Assembly: GCA_001939145.1 (NCBI GenBank)
Contig: LSRX01000462.1
Location: 30,153-94,152 of the forward strand
Length of the DNA: 64,000 nt
DNA from: Symbiodinium microadriaticum
Taxonomy: Eukaryota; Sar; Dinophyceae; Suessiales; Symbiodiniaceae
Direction: 5' to 3'
Of the stretch, positions 20,000-29,081 are shown one piece after another (the first letter of the stretch is position 1; the number at the start of each line of letters is the position of its first letter). The notes under the pieces were generated by a model that was not told where the DNA came from, did not search any database, and was given only the letters and a program-made list of their open reading frames with translations. The position numbers and the translations under genes were made by a program.

Positions 20000-20450
20000 G
20001 TTTAGGGCTTTAGGGTTTTAGGGGTTTGGAGGTTTAGGGTTTTGGGGCTTTAGGATTTTGGGGTTTAGGGGTTTAGGGCTTTAGGGTTTAAGGTTTAGGG
20101 TTTAAGGTTTTAGGGGTTTAGGGGTTTAGGGGTTTAGGGTTTAGGGTTTTAAGGTTTAGGGCTTTAGGGCTTTAGGGGTTTAGGGCTTTAGGGGTTTAGG
20201 GGCTTAGGGCTTTAGGGGTTTCGGGGTTTAGGGCTTTAGGGTTTTAGGGCTTTAGGGCTTTAGGGCTTTAGGGGTTTGGGAGTCTAGGGGTTTAGGGGTT
20301 TAGGGCTTTAGGGGTTTAGGGCTTTAGGGCTTTAGGGGTTTAGGGTTTAGGGCTTTAGGGCTTTAGGGGTTTAGGGGTTTAGGGGTTTAGGGTTTAGGGT
20401 TTAGTAGGGCTTTAGGGCTTTAGGGTTTTAGGGTTTTAGGGGTTTTAGGG
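20000..20450 (+). repeat. 450-bp telomeric-variant array
   Basis: Nearly continuous TTTAGGG, TTTAGGGG and GCTTTAGGG units, among the longest arrays in the window. The mix of 7-, 8- and 9-bp units implies old, diverged or template-variant repeats. Confidence 0.95.
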
Positions 20451-20794
20451 TGCAGGCCTCGCAAGGTCTTACAGGGGTCGAAGGGAGTCCTCAGAGTAAG
20501 TTGCGGCTTCTTGGGGTCTACTGAAGGGCATGGGGATATAGAGGGCCTCAACCGTTGCAATCGGGTTTCGGAGTATAGGGTTTAGGGTGTAGGGCTTCGG
20601 AGTATAGGGTGGTAAGCTGCTGTGGGAGCTGGAAGGGGTGCTACCGCTGATGGCTGAGGCCGCTTGCTTAGGATTCTGCCCCCGAGCGGGGCTTTCATGC
20701 TGTCTTCAGGCTACCTGCCCGTAGATAACCGTCACAAACCACATTGGCGAAACGCTTAGAGCCTCAATAACGGCTTCTGATGTTCTTTCGGTTA

Positions 20795-20895
20795 AAAGAT
20801 GCCCTAACCCCTCAACCCTAACCTAAACCCTAAGCCCTAAGCCCTAAACCCTAAACCCTAAACCCTAACCCCTCAACCCTAACCCCTAAGCCCAA
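20795..20895 (-). repeat. interstitial telomeric tract (CCCTAAA)
   Basis: CCCTAACCCCTCAACCCTAA phrases occur at both ends of the tract and again near 22590-22640. Confidence 0.88.
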
Positions 20896-21189
20896 TGATG
20901 TTCTTTCCTGCAAATTTTTGGACAATAGGAGGGGGGGCCCCTTGAAGGGACCCCTAATCCTAATACCCTATATAACCCTTATAATACCCCTTATATAGTC
21001 TCATAAAGCCGCTACATGACGCCAACGGTCCCTGTAAGGGTCTCTCCTTTAATCCCTTGAGCAAAGGAGTCCTAAGCCTCTCATTTTGTACCTGAGAACC
21101 ATGAACCTTAGATCCTGAACCCGGTGGGACCTCGACCCGAAAGCGTCTTGGAGAACCCAAACGATCAACGGCTCATTTTTTGTTTGATT

Positions 21190-21290
21190 CGGCTTAGGGT
21201 TTAGGGTGTAGGGTTTAGGGCTTAGGGTTTCCGGCTTCGGGGTTAGGGCTTAGGGTTTCGGGCTTAGGGTTTAGGGCTTCGGGATTATAT
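21190..21290 (+). repeat. interstitial telomeric tract with CTTCGGG variants
   Basis: TTTAGGG and GGCTTCGGG, GGCTTAGGG units. Confidence 0.85.
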
Positions 21291-21436
21291 AAGGTTTAGG
21301 AAACCTTACCTCCAACCCTGAACAAAACCCTTGTCAAACCCCCTGGTAGAAGACATATGACATCTAGAGCCTTTTCAAGCTTACCAGGCCCCATAAAAAG
21401 GCCCTCGCCAAAGCCCTAAACCCCTAAACCCCTAAA

Positions 21437-21580
21437 CCTGTAAGACCCGAAACCGATACTAAAAAGGACCTAGTCAAAGCCCTAAACCCTAAACACCTAT
21501 GAGACCCGAAACCGGTACTAAAAGGACCTAGTCAAAGCCCTAAACCCTAAACACCTATGAGACCCGAAACCGATACGGCC
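21437..21580 (+). repeat. 61-63 bp tandem repeat, about 2.3 copies
   Basis: GAGACCCGAAACCGATACTA, AAAAGGACCTAGTCAAAGCC and CTAAACCCTAAACACCTAT repeat in tandem. The last copy (from about 21560) runs out of the repeat after GAAACCGATAC into unique sequence. Confidence 0.9.
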
Positions 21581-21682
21581 TGGCACGACCACTCGTTGAT
21601 GATGCTCGGCCTCGCTGTCCTGCAGGAACATGTCCTCGGGCAAACTTGGGGCTCAGAGGTTCGAGTTCTCGGGGCTTTTCCG

Positions 21683-21778
21683 GGTTTAGGGTTTAGGGTT
21701 TTGGGGTTTAGGGTTTAGGGTTTTGGGTTTAGGGTTTTGGGGTTAAGGGTTTAGGGTTTCGGGGTTTAGGGTCTAGGG
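21683..21778 (+). repeat. interstitial telomeric tract
   Basis: TTTAGGG with TTTTGGG variants, abutting the family E element. Confidence 0.9.
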
Positions 21779-21781
21779 AAG

Positions 21782-21887
21782 GGTACTGCCCCCATACAGG
21801 AACAGTCTATAATAGGGCTATTATTAAGGGCCTTATATATCCATATTATGAATATGATCCAACTCTTACTGAGTGGGGGCAGTATCC
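21782..21887 (+). mobile_element. family E MITE
   Basis: GGTACTGCCCCCATACAGGA at the left and TACTGAGTGGGGGCAGTATC at the right, with GTCTATAATAGGGCTATTAT and GGGCCTTATATATCC inside. Confidence 0.88.
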
Positions 21888-22092
21888 AAGGTTTAGAATC
21901 GCCATGGCGAGTGCCATGACGCGCCATGGCGAGCTGACTCGTGCCTTTAGACTCCGTGGACACTGTGTCCCGCACATCGCCGCCCAAATTCCGGGTGCTA
22001 AGTCCGTGCCTCCTGACGAACTCTGTGTCTCGTCCCGCAGGGAGCGGCGGTTCCATTTAACCAGGGTTTAGGGTTTAGGGTCTAGGGTTTAG

Positions 22093-22212
22093 GGCAAAGA
22101 TAGCCAACACGCTTGCCAGATGCTGACAAGTGGTCGTGGAAATCCAGGATGCATCGGTTGTTTCCTGGAATTCGGGAGCTGCATCTCGGTCCCCATGTGC
22201 ATTACTAGCTGA
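22093..22212 (+). CDS. candidate exon behind a TTTAG|GG acceptor, unknown product
   Basis: An array ends GGGTTTAG, and cutting there opens 39 codons to TGA at 22210-22212, with GKDSQHACQMLTSGRGNPGC at the start and several more cysteines. The frame is closed immediately upstream by the TAG inside the telomeric unit, as at 16989. I do not recognise the sequence. Another small ORF (ATG at 21904 to TAG at 22071) lies just upstream on the same strand. Low confidence; no independent evidence of transcription. Confidence 0.17.
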   Translation, partial: GKDSQHACQMLTSGRGNPGCIGCFLEFGSCISVPMCITS

Positions 22213-22243
22213 CCCCTAGCTACTGGGGCTCAGTCGCCCCGAC

Positions 22244-22375
22244 TCAGAGCCGGAGTCGTACTCGCAGCACATCCTCGGCTTCTTCCTTGCAGGGCGACGT
22301 CGAACTTATTTTATCCATGGCTTCGACCAGCTCTTGCAGCTCAAACTCGTCCCAGCCACATCGGCTTTCCACCAT
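22244..22375 (-). CDS. candidate small ORF or exon, unknown product
   Basis: On the minus strand an ATG at 22375 opens 43 codons to TGA at 22244. The segment GWDEFELQELVEAMDKISST is acidic and helical-looking, and the frame stays open for about 19 codons upstream of the ATG. Many codons end in G or C. It is one of the more protein-like stretches here but is too short to classify. The plus strand also shows CTTCCTTGCAG and ATGGTAAGC in the same DNA, which would be an exon in the other direction. Confidence 0.2.
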   Translation of the reverse strand: MVESRCGWDEFELQELVEAMDKISSTSPCKEEAEDVLRVRLRL

Positions 22376-22442
22376 GGTAAGCCACCCGGCCCGCACCTTG
22401 AGCCGTACAAGCCGGCCTGATCCAAGAATTTATCTTGAATAC

Positions 22443-22645
22443 GGCACATGAAACTCCTAAACCCTAAAACCCTAAAACCCTAAACCCTAAACCCTGTCTA
22501 AACCCCAAACCCTAAAACCCTAAAACCCTAAAACTATATAAACCCTAAACCCTAAACCCTAAGCCCTAAGCCCTAAACCCTAAACCCTAAACCCTAACCC
22601 CTCAACCCTAACCCCTCAACCCTAACCTAAACCCTAAGCCCTAAN
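22443..22645 (-). repeat. telomeric array, first copy of an overlap duplicated across a single N
   Basis: GGCACATGAAACTCCTAAAC begins at 22443 and again at 22646, directly after the N. The following telomeric units match closely for about 100 bases. It looks like unresolved assembly overlap rather than biology. Confidence 0.85.
22645..22645. other. single-N joint
   Basis: A lone N between duplicated flanks, probably a contig joint. Confidence 0.9.
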
Positions 22646-22912
22646 GGCACATGAAACTCCTAAACCCTAAAACCCTAAAACCCTAAACCCTAAACCCTGT
22701 CTAAACCCCAAACCCTAAAACCCTAAAACCCTAAAACTATATAAACCCTAAACCCCTAAACCCAAAACCCCTAAACCTCTAAACCCTAAACCCCTAAACC
22801 CCTAAACCCTAAAACCCTAAAACCCTAAGCCCTAAAACCCTAAAACCCTAAACTAAAACCCTAAACCCCTAAAACCCTAAACCCTAAAACCCTAACCCCT
22901 AAACCCTACACT
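22646..22912 (-). repeat. telomeric array (CCCTAAA/CCCCTAAA)
   Basis: Second copy of the overlap followed by further 7- and 8-bp units. Confidence 0.93.
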
Positions 22913-23029
22913 CTGCTTCAAGAAGCTCTCGACATGGTGGGAAAATCCCCCTTTCTTCCGGAAGGCCCGGGCCTCCCCCACCCGCTCCTAAGACGATGCA
23001 CCTTTTCCTGTTTCCCAGAGAACCGCTTT

Positions 23030-23195
23030 TTGGCTTTAGGGTCTATAAGGCTTCAGGGTTTAGGGCTTTAGGGCTTTAGGGTTTATAGGGTTTAGGGTTA
23101 GGGCTATTAAACTTGATTACCTTATTAGGGTTTAGGGTTTAGGGTTTAAGGTTTAGGATTCAAAATATTAGGGTTTAGGGTTTAGGGTTTAGGAT
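23030..23195 (+). repeat. interstitial telomeric tracts
   Basis: TTTAGGG units in three clusters separated by GGGCTATTAAACTTGATTAC and short AT-rich spacers. Confidence 0.88.
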
Positions 23196-23321
23196 TCTAG
23201 ATATGAACCCATGAAAAGGAACTACTTAGGAGCCTATATGGATAGTATCTTGGGACCTACGTGCCAGCATCTGGTTGCACGCAGCCAACTGCCCTTCAGC
23301 TTCCACATAACTCATCCCCTA

Positions 23322-23400
23322 AACCCCTACCTGGACCCCAAACGTATGTCGAATCATCACAATTTCCAGGTGTTGGGCGATTATCTTAGTTATTTTGTTT
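23322..23400 (+). repeat. dispersed repeat AA
   Basis: ACCTGGACCCCAAACGTATG, then CAGGTGTTGGGCGATTAT, related to 241-345 and 39349-39412. An 85-codon ORF over it (23211-23468) is therefore probably repeat-derived. Confidence 0.5.
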
Positions 23401-23516
23401 TTGTTGTTTTATGTTACTTCCTTTGGGAAGTTCAGGTAACCCAGAGTCCCCGAAGCCCTAAAGCTTAAATCTTCGACCAGACCCACATCATAGAAAAGTA
23501 TGCTTTCGTATAACTG

Positions 23517-23626
23517 CCCAGAGAACCCAATCCCCCTTAATCAAGGAATATACCTCAAATCATAATATTAAGGCCACTATAATTTAATGTATATTCCTCA
23601 ATTAAGGGGGTATTGGGCTCTGTGAG
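23517..23626. mobile_element. family A MITE
   Basis: CCCAGAGAACCCAATCCCCC to GGTATTGGGCTCTGTGAG. The interior is close to the consensus, with mutated right terminal bases. Confidence 0.9.
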
Positions 23627-23806
23627 TCCTAAACCCCATTCTAGCTTGGCGCAGTGCCGTGGCTCAACCGTCGACCCTAAACTCCACACGCGTCAACCCT
23701 GAACCCTAAACCCCAAAGCTGTAACCCTGAAGCCTGAATCCAAAGTCGACCGTCTGGGACCTATGGACCCGGGATATGGGCTGTAGCGGAACACGAGTCC
23801 TGCATA

Positions 23807-23945
23807 CCCATAACAGCCAAATACCCCTTAATTAAGGAGCATACCTTAAATTAAAGGGGCCTCTCTTTTTTGTGATTTAAGGTATACATATACACATATA
23901 TATATATATGTATCCTTTAGTTCGGGGGTATATAGGGTTCTCTGC
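23807..23945. mobile_element. family A MITE with TA microsatellite
   Basis: CCCATAACAGCCAAATACCC to TATAGGGTTCTCTGCAT. GATTTAAGGTATA runs into a TA/CA tract (23885-23911) before TATCCTTTAG. Confidence 0.8.
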
Positions 23946-24041
23946 ATAACTCTACAAATCCCCCCCCAAACATCAAGCCTGGTCCTATGCTCACGGCCTC
24001 TGGCTCGAGCTCAGAAGCGCAGCCCTCAAACCCTGCATGGA

Positions 24042-24140
24042 CCCTTCCGAAAATTAGGGTACCCTTATTTTGGGGGTCCTTATAATAAGGATCCTACTAT
24101 GCAGGGTACTATATTGGGGGACCCTATTTGGAGTAGACTC
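24042..24140 (-). mobile_element. family H MITE
   Basis: CCCTTCCGAAAATTAGGGTA, GGTCCTTATAATAAGGATCC and TATTGGGGGACCCTATTT. This is the H sequence in reverse orientation with a diverged right end. Confidence 0.8.
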
Positions 24141-24154
24141 CTCTACTCCCTAAA

Positions 24155-24265
24155 CCCCTAGGCCCTAGGGTTTAGGGTTTTGGGTTTTGGGTTCCCCAAG
24201 CCCTAAACCCCTAACCCCTAAACCTCAAACCCTAAACCCTAAACCTCTGAAACCTCTACTTTCCG
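24155..24265. repeat. telomeric tracts of both orientations
   Basis: TTTAGGGTTTTGGG at 24170-24190 is followed within 15 bases by CCCTAAACCCC (24200-24260), an inverted junction of telomeric repeats. Confidence 0.85.
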
Positions 24266-24389
24266 CCCTTGAGCGGGAAGCTTACAGTTAGACTGGGTTG
24301 CCGAGTGCCATAGGGGAGCTAGAGGTTAAGCTTTTGGATTATATAGGGATCATACTACCCCCAGAAAGGTCCCAAGGTTGCCTAATATA

Positions 24390-24499
24390 CCCAGAGAAGC
24401 CAATATCCCTTAATTAAGGAACAGACCTTAAATCATAATACTAAGGCCCCCTATAATTTAAGGTATTTTCCTTAATCAAGGGGGATTGGGTTCTCTGGG
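24390..24499. mobile_element. family A MITE
   Basis: CCCAGAGAAGCCAATATCCC to GGGATTGGGTTCTCTGGG, flanked by TA on both sides. Confidence 0.92.
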
Positions 24500-24891
24500 T
24501 AAGGCCTATGACCCTAACCCCCAACATTGTGATAGGGATATCCCATATAAACCCCCTTGTGATAGTGAAGCCCAATACATACTAGGTATATCAGTATATC
24601 TCTATAAAATACTTACGCTCACTTCCTGTTTGGGTTCCCTAAACCCTAAACCCTAAAACCCTAAACCCTAAACCCTAAAACCCTAAACCCTGTTTGGGTT
24701 CCCTAAGATGAAGGCCTATGACCCTAACCCCACATGAACTTCTTTCTTGCTAGCATCGGAAACCCAAAACAACCCCCACCTCTTTTTCTGTTTTGAAAAA
24801 GAGCTGCAACCTTAAGTTCAAGAGCGTTCTGGTACGTCCTCTTGCGTCTATCTTAGGGCTTCGGGTTTAGGGCTTCCTGCTTCCATTGGCG

Positions 24892-24960
24892 CTCTTTTTC
24901 TCTCTCTGTCTGTCTCTCTCTCTCTCTCCCCCTCTCTCTCTCTCTCTCTCCTTCTCTCTG
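24892..24960. repeat. (CT)n-rich microsatellite
   Basis: Imperfect CT/TCTG run. The minus-strand GluArg-rich ORF over it is an artefact. Confidence 0.95.
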
Positions 24961-25243
24961 TTTAAAGAATCCCTTCTTAAGCTTCCTGCTTTGTCGCGGG
25001 AGTGCAAGCTTATCAAGTTTAGGTTTGGTGTCGATCATTGCTTTGGTTGAAGGTCGATGAATGCTGGGGCTTCGGGTTTAGGGCTCAAAATTAGCCTGGA
25101 TTTAGGGTCAGGGCTCGACTAAAGTTGGGATTGAGGAGTCAGGGTCGAATGGTGTTGGAATCCGGTGCCCGCTAGGTTGGGATTTAGGGTTCCGGGTTCG
25201 TGGTTTACTAAATCCGAACCCCTAGCCCAAAGCCGTAAATACC

Positions 25244-25335
25244 ATGTCGAGTAGCTCTCAACACTGGCATGAAGCCATCGAAAAGCTCAATTCGCGCGGA
25301 GCCCGTGTCGGAGATGTAGTGTGTGTATGGAGGGA
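25244..25335 (+). CDS. candidate first exon or small ORF, unknown product
   Basis: ACCATGTCG at 25244 opens a frame that includes QHWHEAIEKLNSRGARVGDV before it meets sequence derived from a family G element (GTACCTGCAGGATTTA) near 25336. The stretch is non-repetitive and has an A at -3. No upstream promoter element is visible and no family is recognised. If real, the downstream part has been replaced by the nested G/B insertions. Confidence 0.18.
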
Positions 25336-25478
25336 AGTACCTGCAGGATTTATCCCAAAGGGTCCTAGGTACTGTTATGGGGGATACTTTCCCAAATCAT
25401 AATAGTAATTCCTAATATAGAAACCCTACATTCTACTATATAGGTACTTTGGACCCTTTTGGGTTATATCATCAACAG
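25336..25478 (+). mobile_element. family G remnant interrupted by family B
   Basis: CCTGCAGGATTTAT lies left of the B element and TTATATCATCAACAG right of it. Deleting B and one TTAT gives CTGCAGGATTTATATCATCA, the usual right end of family G. The left part of G is missing. Confidence 0.8.
25354..25463 (+). mobile_element. family B MITE, complete
   Basis: Ends CCCAAAGGGTCCTAGGTACT and AGGTACTTTGGACCCTTTTGGG (as CCAAAAGGGTCC inverted). It is flanked by TTAT on both sides. Bases 25354-25456 are the exact reverse complement of 36429-36531 (103 of 103). Confidence 0.95.
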
Positions 25479-25849
25479 TAGGTCCTAGGGCAACTATATT
25501 GGGCGTTTACAGGCCATACAGAGACCACAGTACACCAAAGAGGTCAAAGGTTACCTAGCCTACTGCTACGTTAGGCCGCCCATGCATTCCACAGGATTTT
25601 CGGGTTGACCCTAAACCCTTAAAAAAGAGAGCCCTAATACAGAACCCTACAGTACTCATAAACGGAACCCTAAGCCGCCGTTATTTAGGTTTTAGTGTCA
25701 ACGGTCGTGGGTTTAAGTACCTTTGGCAACTCTCTCGCGGCAGTTATGGCCTTATCCCCATCCGAGTGTTACGGTTTCTTGGGGCCAAAGTTACCGGAAT
25801 AGCAGGTGACTCACCATACATGATAGACCCAAGCAACCCATTTTTCAGG

Positions 25850-26015
25850 TAACCGGAGGCCTTAAACCACCTAAGCCCCTAAACCTCACATTTAGGCAAC
25901 CGGAGCCCCTAAACCGGAGCCCCTAAACCACCTAAAGCCCCTAAACCTCGAACTCAGGTAACCGGAGCCCCTAAACCACCTAAAGCCCCTAAACCACCTA
26001 AAGCCCCTAAACCTA
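25850..26015 (-). repeat. tandem CCGGAGCCCCTAAACCACCTAAAG-like repeat
   Basis: GTAACCGGAGCCCCTAAACC and CACCTAAAGCCCCTAAACC units repeat four or more times. They are flanked by two related blocks, GTACCTTTGGCAACTCTCTC (25717) and GTACCTTTACCGACTCCCTC (26080). Confidence 0.8.
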
Positions 26016-26159
26016 AACCCTGAGCCCTCATCCTTGGAGAGGTCTCGTAATCGGAGCCCTCTGGGGGGTTTTGGTTGAACGTACCTTTACCGACTCCCTC
26101 TCGCGGCAAGAAGGCCCCGTATCCCCAACTCCAGAAACCGTCGAACCCTAGGACTATAG

Positions 26160-26880
26160 GATGAAGGGTTAAGGGCTTGGGGTTTAGGAGTTTAGGGTTT
26201 AGGGCTTAGGGTTTAGGGCTTTAGGGTTTAGGGTTTTAGGGTTTAGGAGTTTAGGGTTAGGGGCTTAGGGCTTTAGGGTTTAGGAGTTTAGGGTTAAGGG
26301 CTTGGGGTTTAGGAGTTTAGGGTTTAGGGCTTAGGGTTTAGGGCTTTAGGGTTTTGGGGTTTAGGAGTTTAGGGTTAGGGGCTTAGGGCTTTAGGGTTTA
26401 GGAGTTTAGGGTTAAGGGCTTGGGGTTTAGGAGTTTAGGGTTTAGGGTTTAGGGGTTTAGGGTTTAGGGCTTAGGGCTTAGGGCTTAGGAGTTCAGGGTT
26501 TAGGGTTTAGGAGTTTAGGGTTAAGGGCTTAGGGTTTAGGAGTTTAGGGCTAAGGAGTTTAGGAGTTTAGGGTTAAGGGCTTAGGGTTTAGGAGTTTAGG
26601 GTTTTAGGGTTTAGGAGTTTAGGGTTAAGGAGTTTAGGGGTTTGGGGTTAAGGGTTAAGGGCGTAGGGTTTAGGAGTTTAGGGTTAAGGGTTTGGGGCTT
26701 AGGGTTTAGGAGTTTAGGGTTGAGGGTTTAGGGTCAGGGATTTAGGGTTTAGGGTTAAGGGTTAAGGGTTTAGGGTTAAGGGTTTAGGAGTTTAGGGTTT
26801 AGGGTTTAGGGCTAAGGGTTTGCCGTTAAGGGTTAAAAGGTTTAGGGTTAAGGGTTGAGGGTGTAGGGTTCAGGGCCGAG
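26160..26880 (+). repeat. 720-bp telomeric-variant array with higher-order repeat
   Basis: The longest array in the window. A phrase of about 45 bp, roughly TTAAGGGCTTGGGGTTTAGG + AGTTTAGGG + TTTAGGGC, recurs with variations, so higher-order amplification overlies the 7-bp unit. Confidence 0.93.
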
Positions 26881-27028
26881 GGCCCTAATGTGGGGTAGGA
26901 TTCTTACGGCTCTTGTAGGCTTGCTCTTTCGGATCTTGTGGTGCTGTGTAGGGTTTAGGGCCCGGGGAGGGCTTCCCCAAACAAGTAACACTTGGAATAG
27001 AGTTGGAGTGTACATTCGACCATAGTAA

Positions 27029-27147
27029 AGCAGTAAAGCCCAAAAAGTTGGAAACCGGAATAAGGACAATTAGTGCTGCGACTCCCTATACATTACTTCT
27101 TAAGGATGGAGGCTATTGGGTTTCCAACTTTTGGGCTTCTACTGTAT
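27029..27147 (+). mobile_element. family M MITE
   Basis: GCCCAAAAAGTTGGAAACCG at the left and GGGTTTCCAACTTTTGGGC + TTCTACTGTA at the right. Confidence 0.9.
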
Positions 27148-27343
27148 ACCATAGTTAGAGCAAGTAAGATTTAATAGGGTTCAGGGTATACTACACTGGA
27201 AACATATCGAGGAACCCGCATTGAAGAATGTTGGCAAGCATGTAGGCCCCTCTATTAACAAAACTCTAACATCCCCTCCCGCTTATGCCAGCGGTTCCAT
27301 AGTAGTGCTCTCAAGCCTTAGCATGTGGGGTGTGGGGTTCAAG

Positions 27344-27468
27344 TTAAAGGGAGTTTATAGGGTATATAGGGCTTACTTCCATAAAGCTTCTATAAGGTAT
27401 GCAGACCTTCTATAAGGCTCCTCTAATGGTAACTACCCACCTGAAAATGTCCTAGATAGAGGGTGCCT
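27344..27468 (+). repeat. family U repeat
   Basis: GGGAGTTTATAGGGTATATA, CTTCTATAAGGTATGCAGAC and GTAACTACCCACCTGAAAAT match 41642-41752 in order. Confidence 0.7.
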
Positions 27469-27485
27469 GTCTCAACCAAACCCTA

Positions 27486-27537
27486 CCTATAGTCTCCATT
27501 GTAGTTCCTTTTGGGGGTTACCTTTTGGGATCCTTAA
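27486..27537 (+). mobile_element. family C left-half remnant
   Basis: CCTATAGTCTCCATTGTAGT then TCCTTTTGGGGGTTACC and GGATCCTTAAAT. The right arm is absent, and GTCCTAGAT occurs both before (27448) and after it. Confidence 0.75.
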
Positions 27538-27671
27538 ATGTCCTAGATTAAGGGTTCGGCACTTGTCCCCTTTGCCACGCCAAGAGACCTCTGCTCGTCC
27601 CGCTCAATCAGCTTCAGCAAGGCAGTGGCCCTGCAAAGATCTGTACATACCAATCAAATTTCTCCCTTTTA

Positions 27672-27785
27672 CCTCAAGCCCTAAACCCTAAACCGTTTTC
27701 CCTAAACCCTAAACCTTAAACCCTAAACCTTAAACCCTAAACCCTAAACCGCAAACCCTAAACCCTAAAACCTAAACCCTCAACG
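27672..27785 (-). repeat. interstitial telomeric array (CCCTAAA)
   Basis: CCCTAAA and CCTTAAA units, about thirteen. Confidence 0.92.
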
Positions 27786-28194
27786 TATGTAGGTAGTTTC
27801 GGCCCGAAGCCGGCCTTTGAACCCAAAAGAGGGCTGAGGGTTTCAGAGTCCACGTAGGGATTTTTGAAGCTTGGATTTGTCCTCCCGGCTGCCTTCTAGC
27901 ATATACCTGGTTCCCTGTTGGAGCTATATTAAACATGATCAATTTTAGTCCTGGTTGGGAATTTCTATGACAAAAAGCGTAAAATTGTAGCCAAAAACCC
28001 AGTTGATACGACGTAGGGCTTAGGGTTTAGGAGGCATATCATGTAACCCCAAACCGTACTACAATTACTACTGCCCCTGCGCAAATATCACACAACCCTA
28101 TGAGAATCAAACAACAAGCGTTTGAAAAACAAAAAACTCTCTCAATGATTATGGCCCACATACATGAAGGGAAAGCCCTGGAAAACCTGTAAAC

Positions 28195-28295
28195 CCCCAA
28201 GGCTAAACCGGCCAAGAAACAGGTAGTTGTTGAGGCCGTCTGTCTCGTACAGCATCTGTCGATACACGCGCCTGGACATAGCTTCCCAGCTTGCC
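28195..28295 (-). CDS. candidate internal exon, unknown product
   Basis: On the minus strand CACGTAGCAG (acceptor-like, next base G) precedes an open stretch reading WEAMSRRVYRQMLYETDGLN and then NYLFLGRF, ending before GTTTAC (donor-like). It lies inside a 60-codon ORF (28142-28324). Composition is balanced, with aromatic and charged residues and no simple repeat, making it among the most protein-like islands in the window. The product is not recognised. The neighbouring sequence offers no second exon I can connect with confidence. Confidence 0.25.
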
Positions 28296-28384
28296 CTGCT
28301 ACGTGAATCCGGTTTGGGGTTCAATTTTGTTTGAGTCTGTATGCTCTTTGGGGTTCACGCGATTGGGATTCAGGCGGTGGTGTT

Positions 28385-28487
28385 CCTAAACCCTAAACCG
28401 GGCTAACCCCTAAACCCTAAACCCCTAAACCCTAAAACCCCTAAAACCCCTAGACCGGGCTAAAGCCCCAAACCCTAAACCCCTAAA
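28385..28487 (-). repeat. interstitial telomeric tract (CCCTAAA)
   Basis: CCCTAAA/CCCCTAAA units with ACCGGGCTAA interruptions, ending at an N. Confidence 0.9.
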
Positions 28488-28488
28488 N
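28488..28488. other. single-N joint
   Basis: Lone N between a CCCTAAA tract on the left and ATGGACTGGGGC followed by TTTAGGG on the right. The telomeric orientation flips across it. Confidence 0.9.
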
Positions 28489-28615
28489 ATGGACTGGGGC
28501 TCCTATAGGGTTTAGGGTTTTTAGTTTAGGGTTTAGGGTTCAGGGTTCAGGGTCTAGGGGTGTAGGGTTTAGGGTTTAAAGGGTTCTATAAGGGATCTAT
28601 GGTAGAGTTCTGTTT

Positions 28616-28710
28616 TAGGGGCCTTAACAATTCGAATAGGGTTTTGGGGTATATTATACGAGAATAAGGAGCACCCGAAATAACATATAGGTACTTACTA
28701 AGGCCCCTAT
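28616..28710 (+). mobile_element. family N MITE, abutting family F
   Basis: AGGGGCCTTAACAATTCGAA, TAGGGTTTTGGGGTATA at the left and GGTACTTACTAAGGCCCCTA at the right. The next base begins a family F element. Confidence 0.85.
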
Positions 28711-28799
28711 CCCTAAGGGTCCAGGTACCCAAATAGTACATACTTCGGCCTCAAAGCACCCAAATAGGGACTACTTTAAGGCCACATGGGCCCTTAGGG
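28711..28799 (+). mobile_element. family F MITE, short form
   Basis: CCCTAAGGGTCCAGGTACCC at the left and CATGGGCCCTTAGGG at the right, flanked by TAT on both sides (probable 3-bp TSD). It is 89 bp, lacking part of the interior. Confidence 0.88.
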
Positions 28800-29081
28800 T
28801 ATGATAACATGGCGGCCTTTCGAATTTTGCAACAAGGTTTGCAGTCCCTAAGAGACATACCATTTTGGGGCTCCGTGCTCTCCAGTTCTCTAGTCCGGTT
28901 CCTGTACCACCGCCCAGGACACGCAGGACCAGATGTCGCTTGATTGCGCAAGTCGGGTGAGCTAGAGAATGGCTCGAGACTAAGCTGCTGATAGGGGGAC
29001 TGTTCAGGAGCATGCACAACAATACAATTCCTGCTGTGATCGTGAGTATGATGCTCTCGTTGGTATTGGTGGGCTACGGCT

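Noticed and set aside
22443..22760. Biological tandem duplication of a telomeric array
   Set aside because: The second copy begins exactly after a single N, so an assembly overlap is the simpler explanation.
23211..23468. 85-codon ORF with a hydrophobic C-terminus
   Set aside because: Half of it overlaps dispersed repeat AA, also found at 241 and 39349.
26160..26880. Regular repeats as a CRISPR array
   Set aside because: Units are contiguous telomeric variants without unique spacers, and the DNA is eukaryotic in character.
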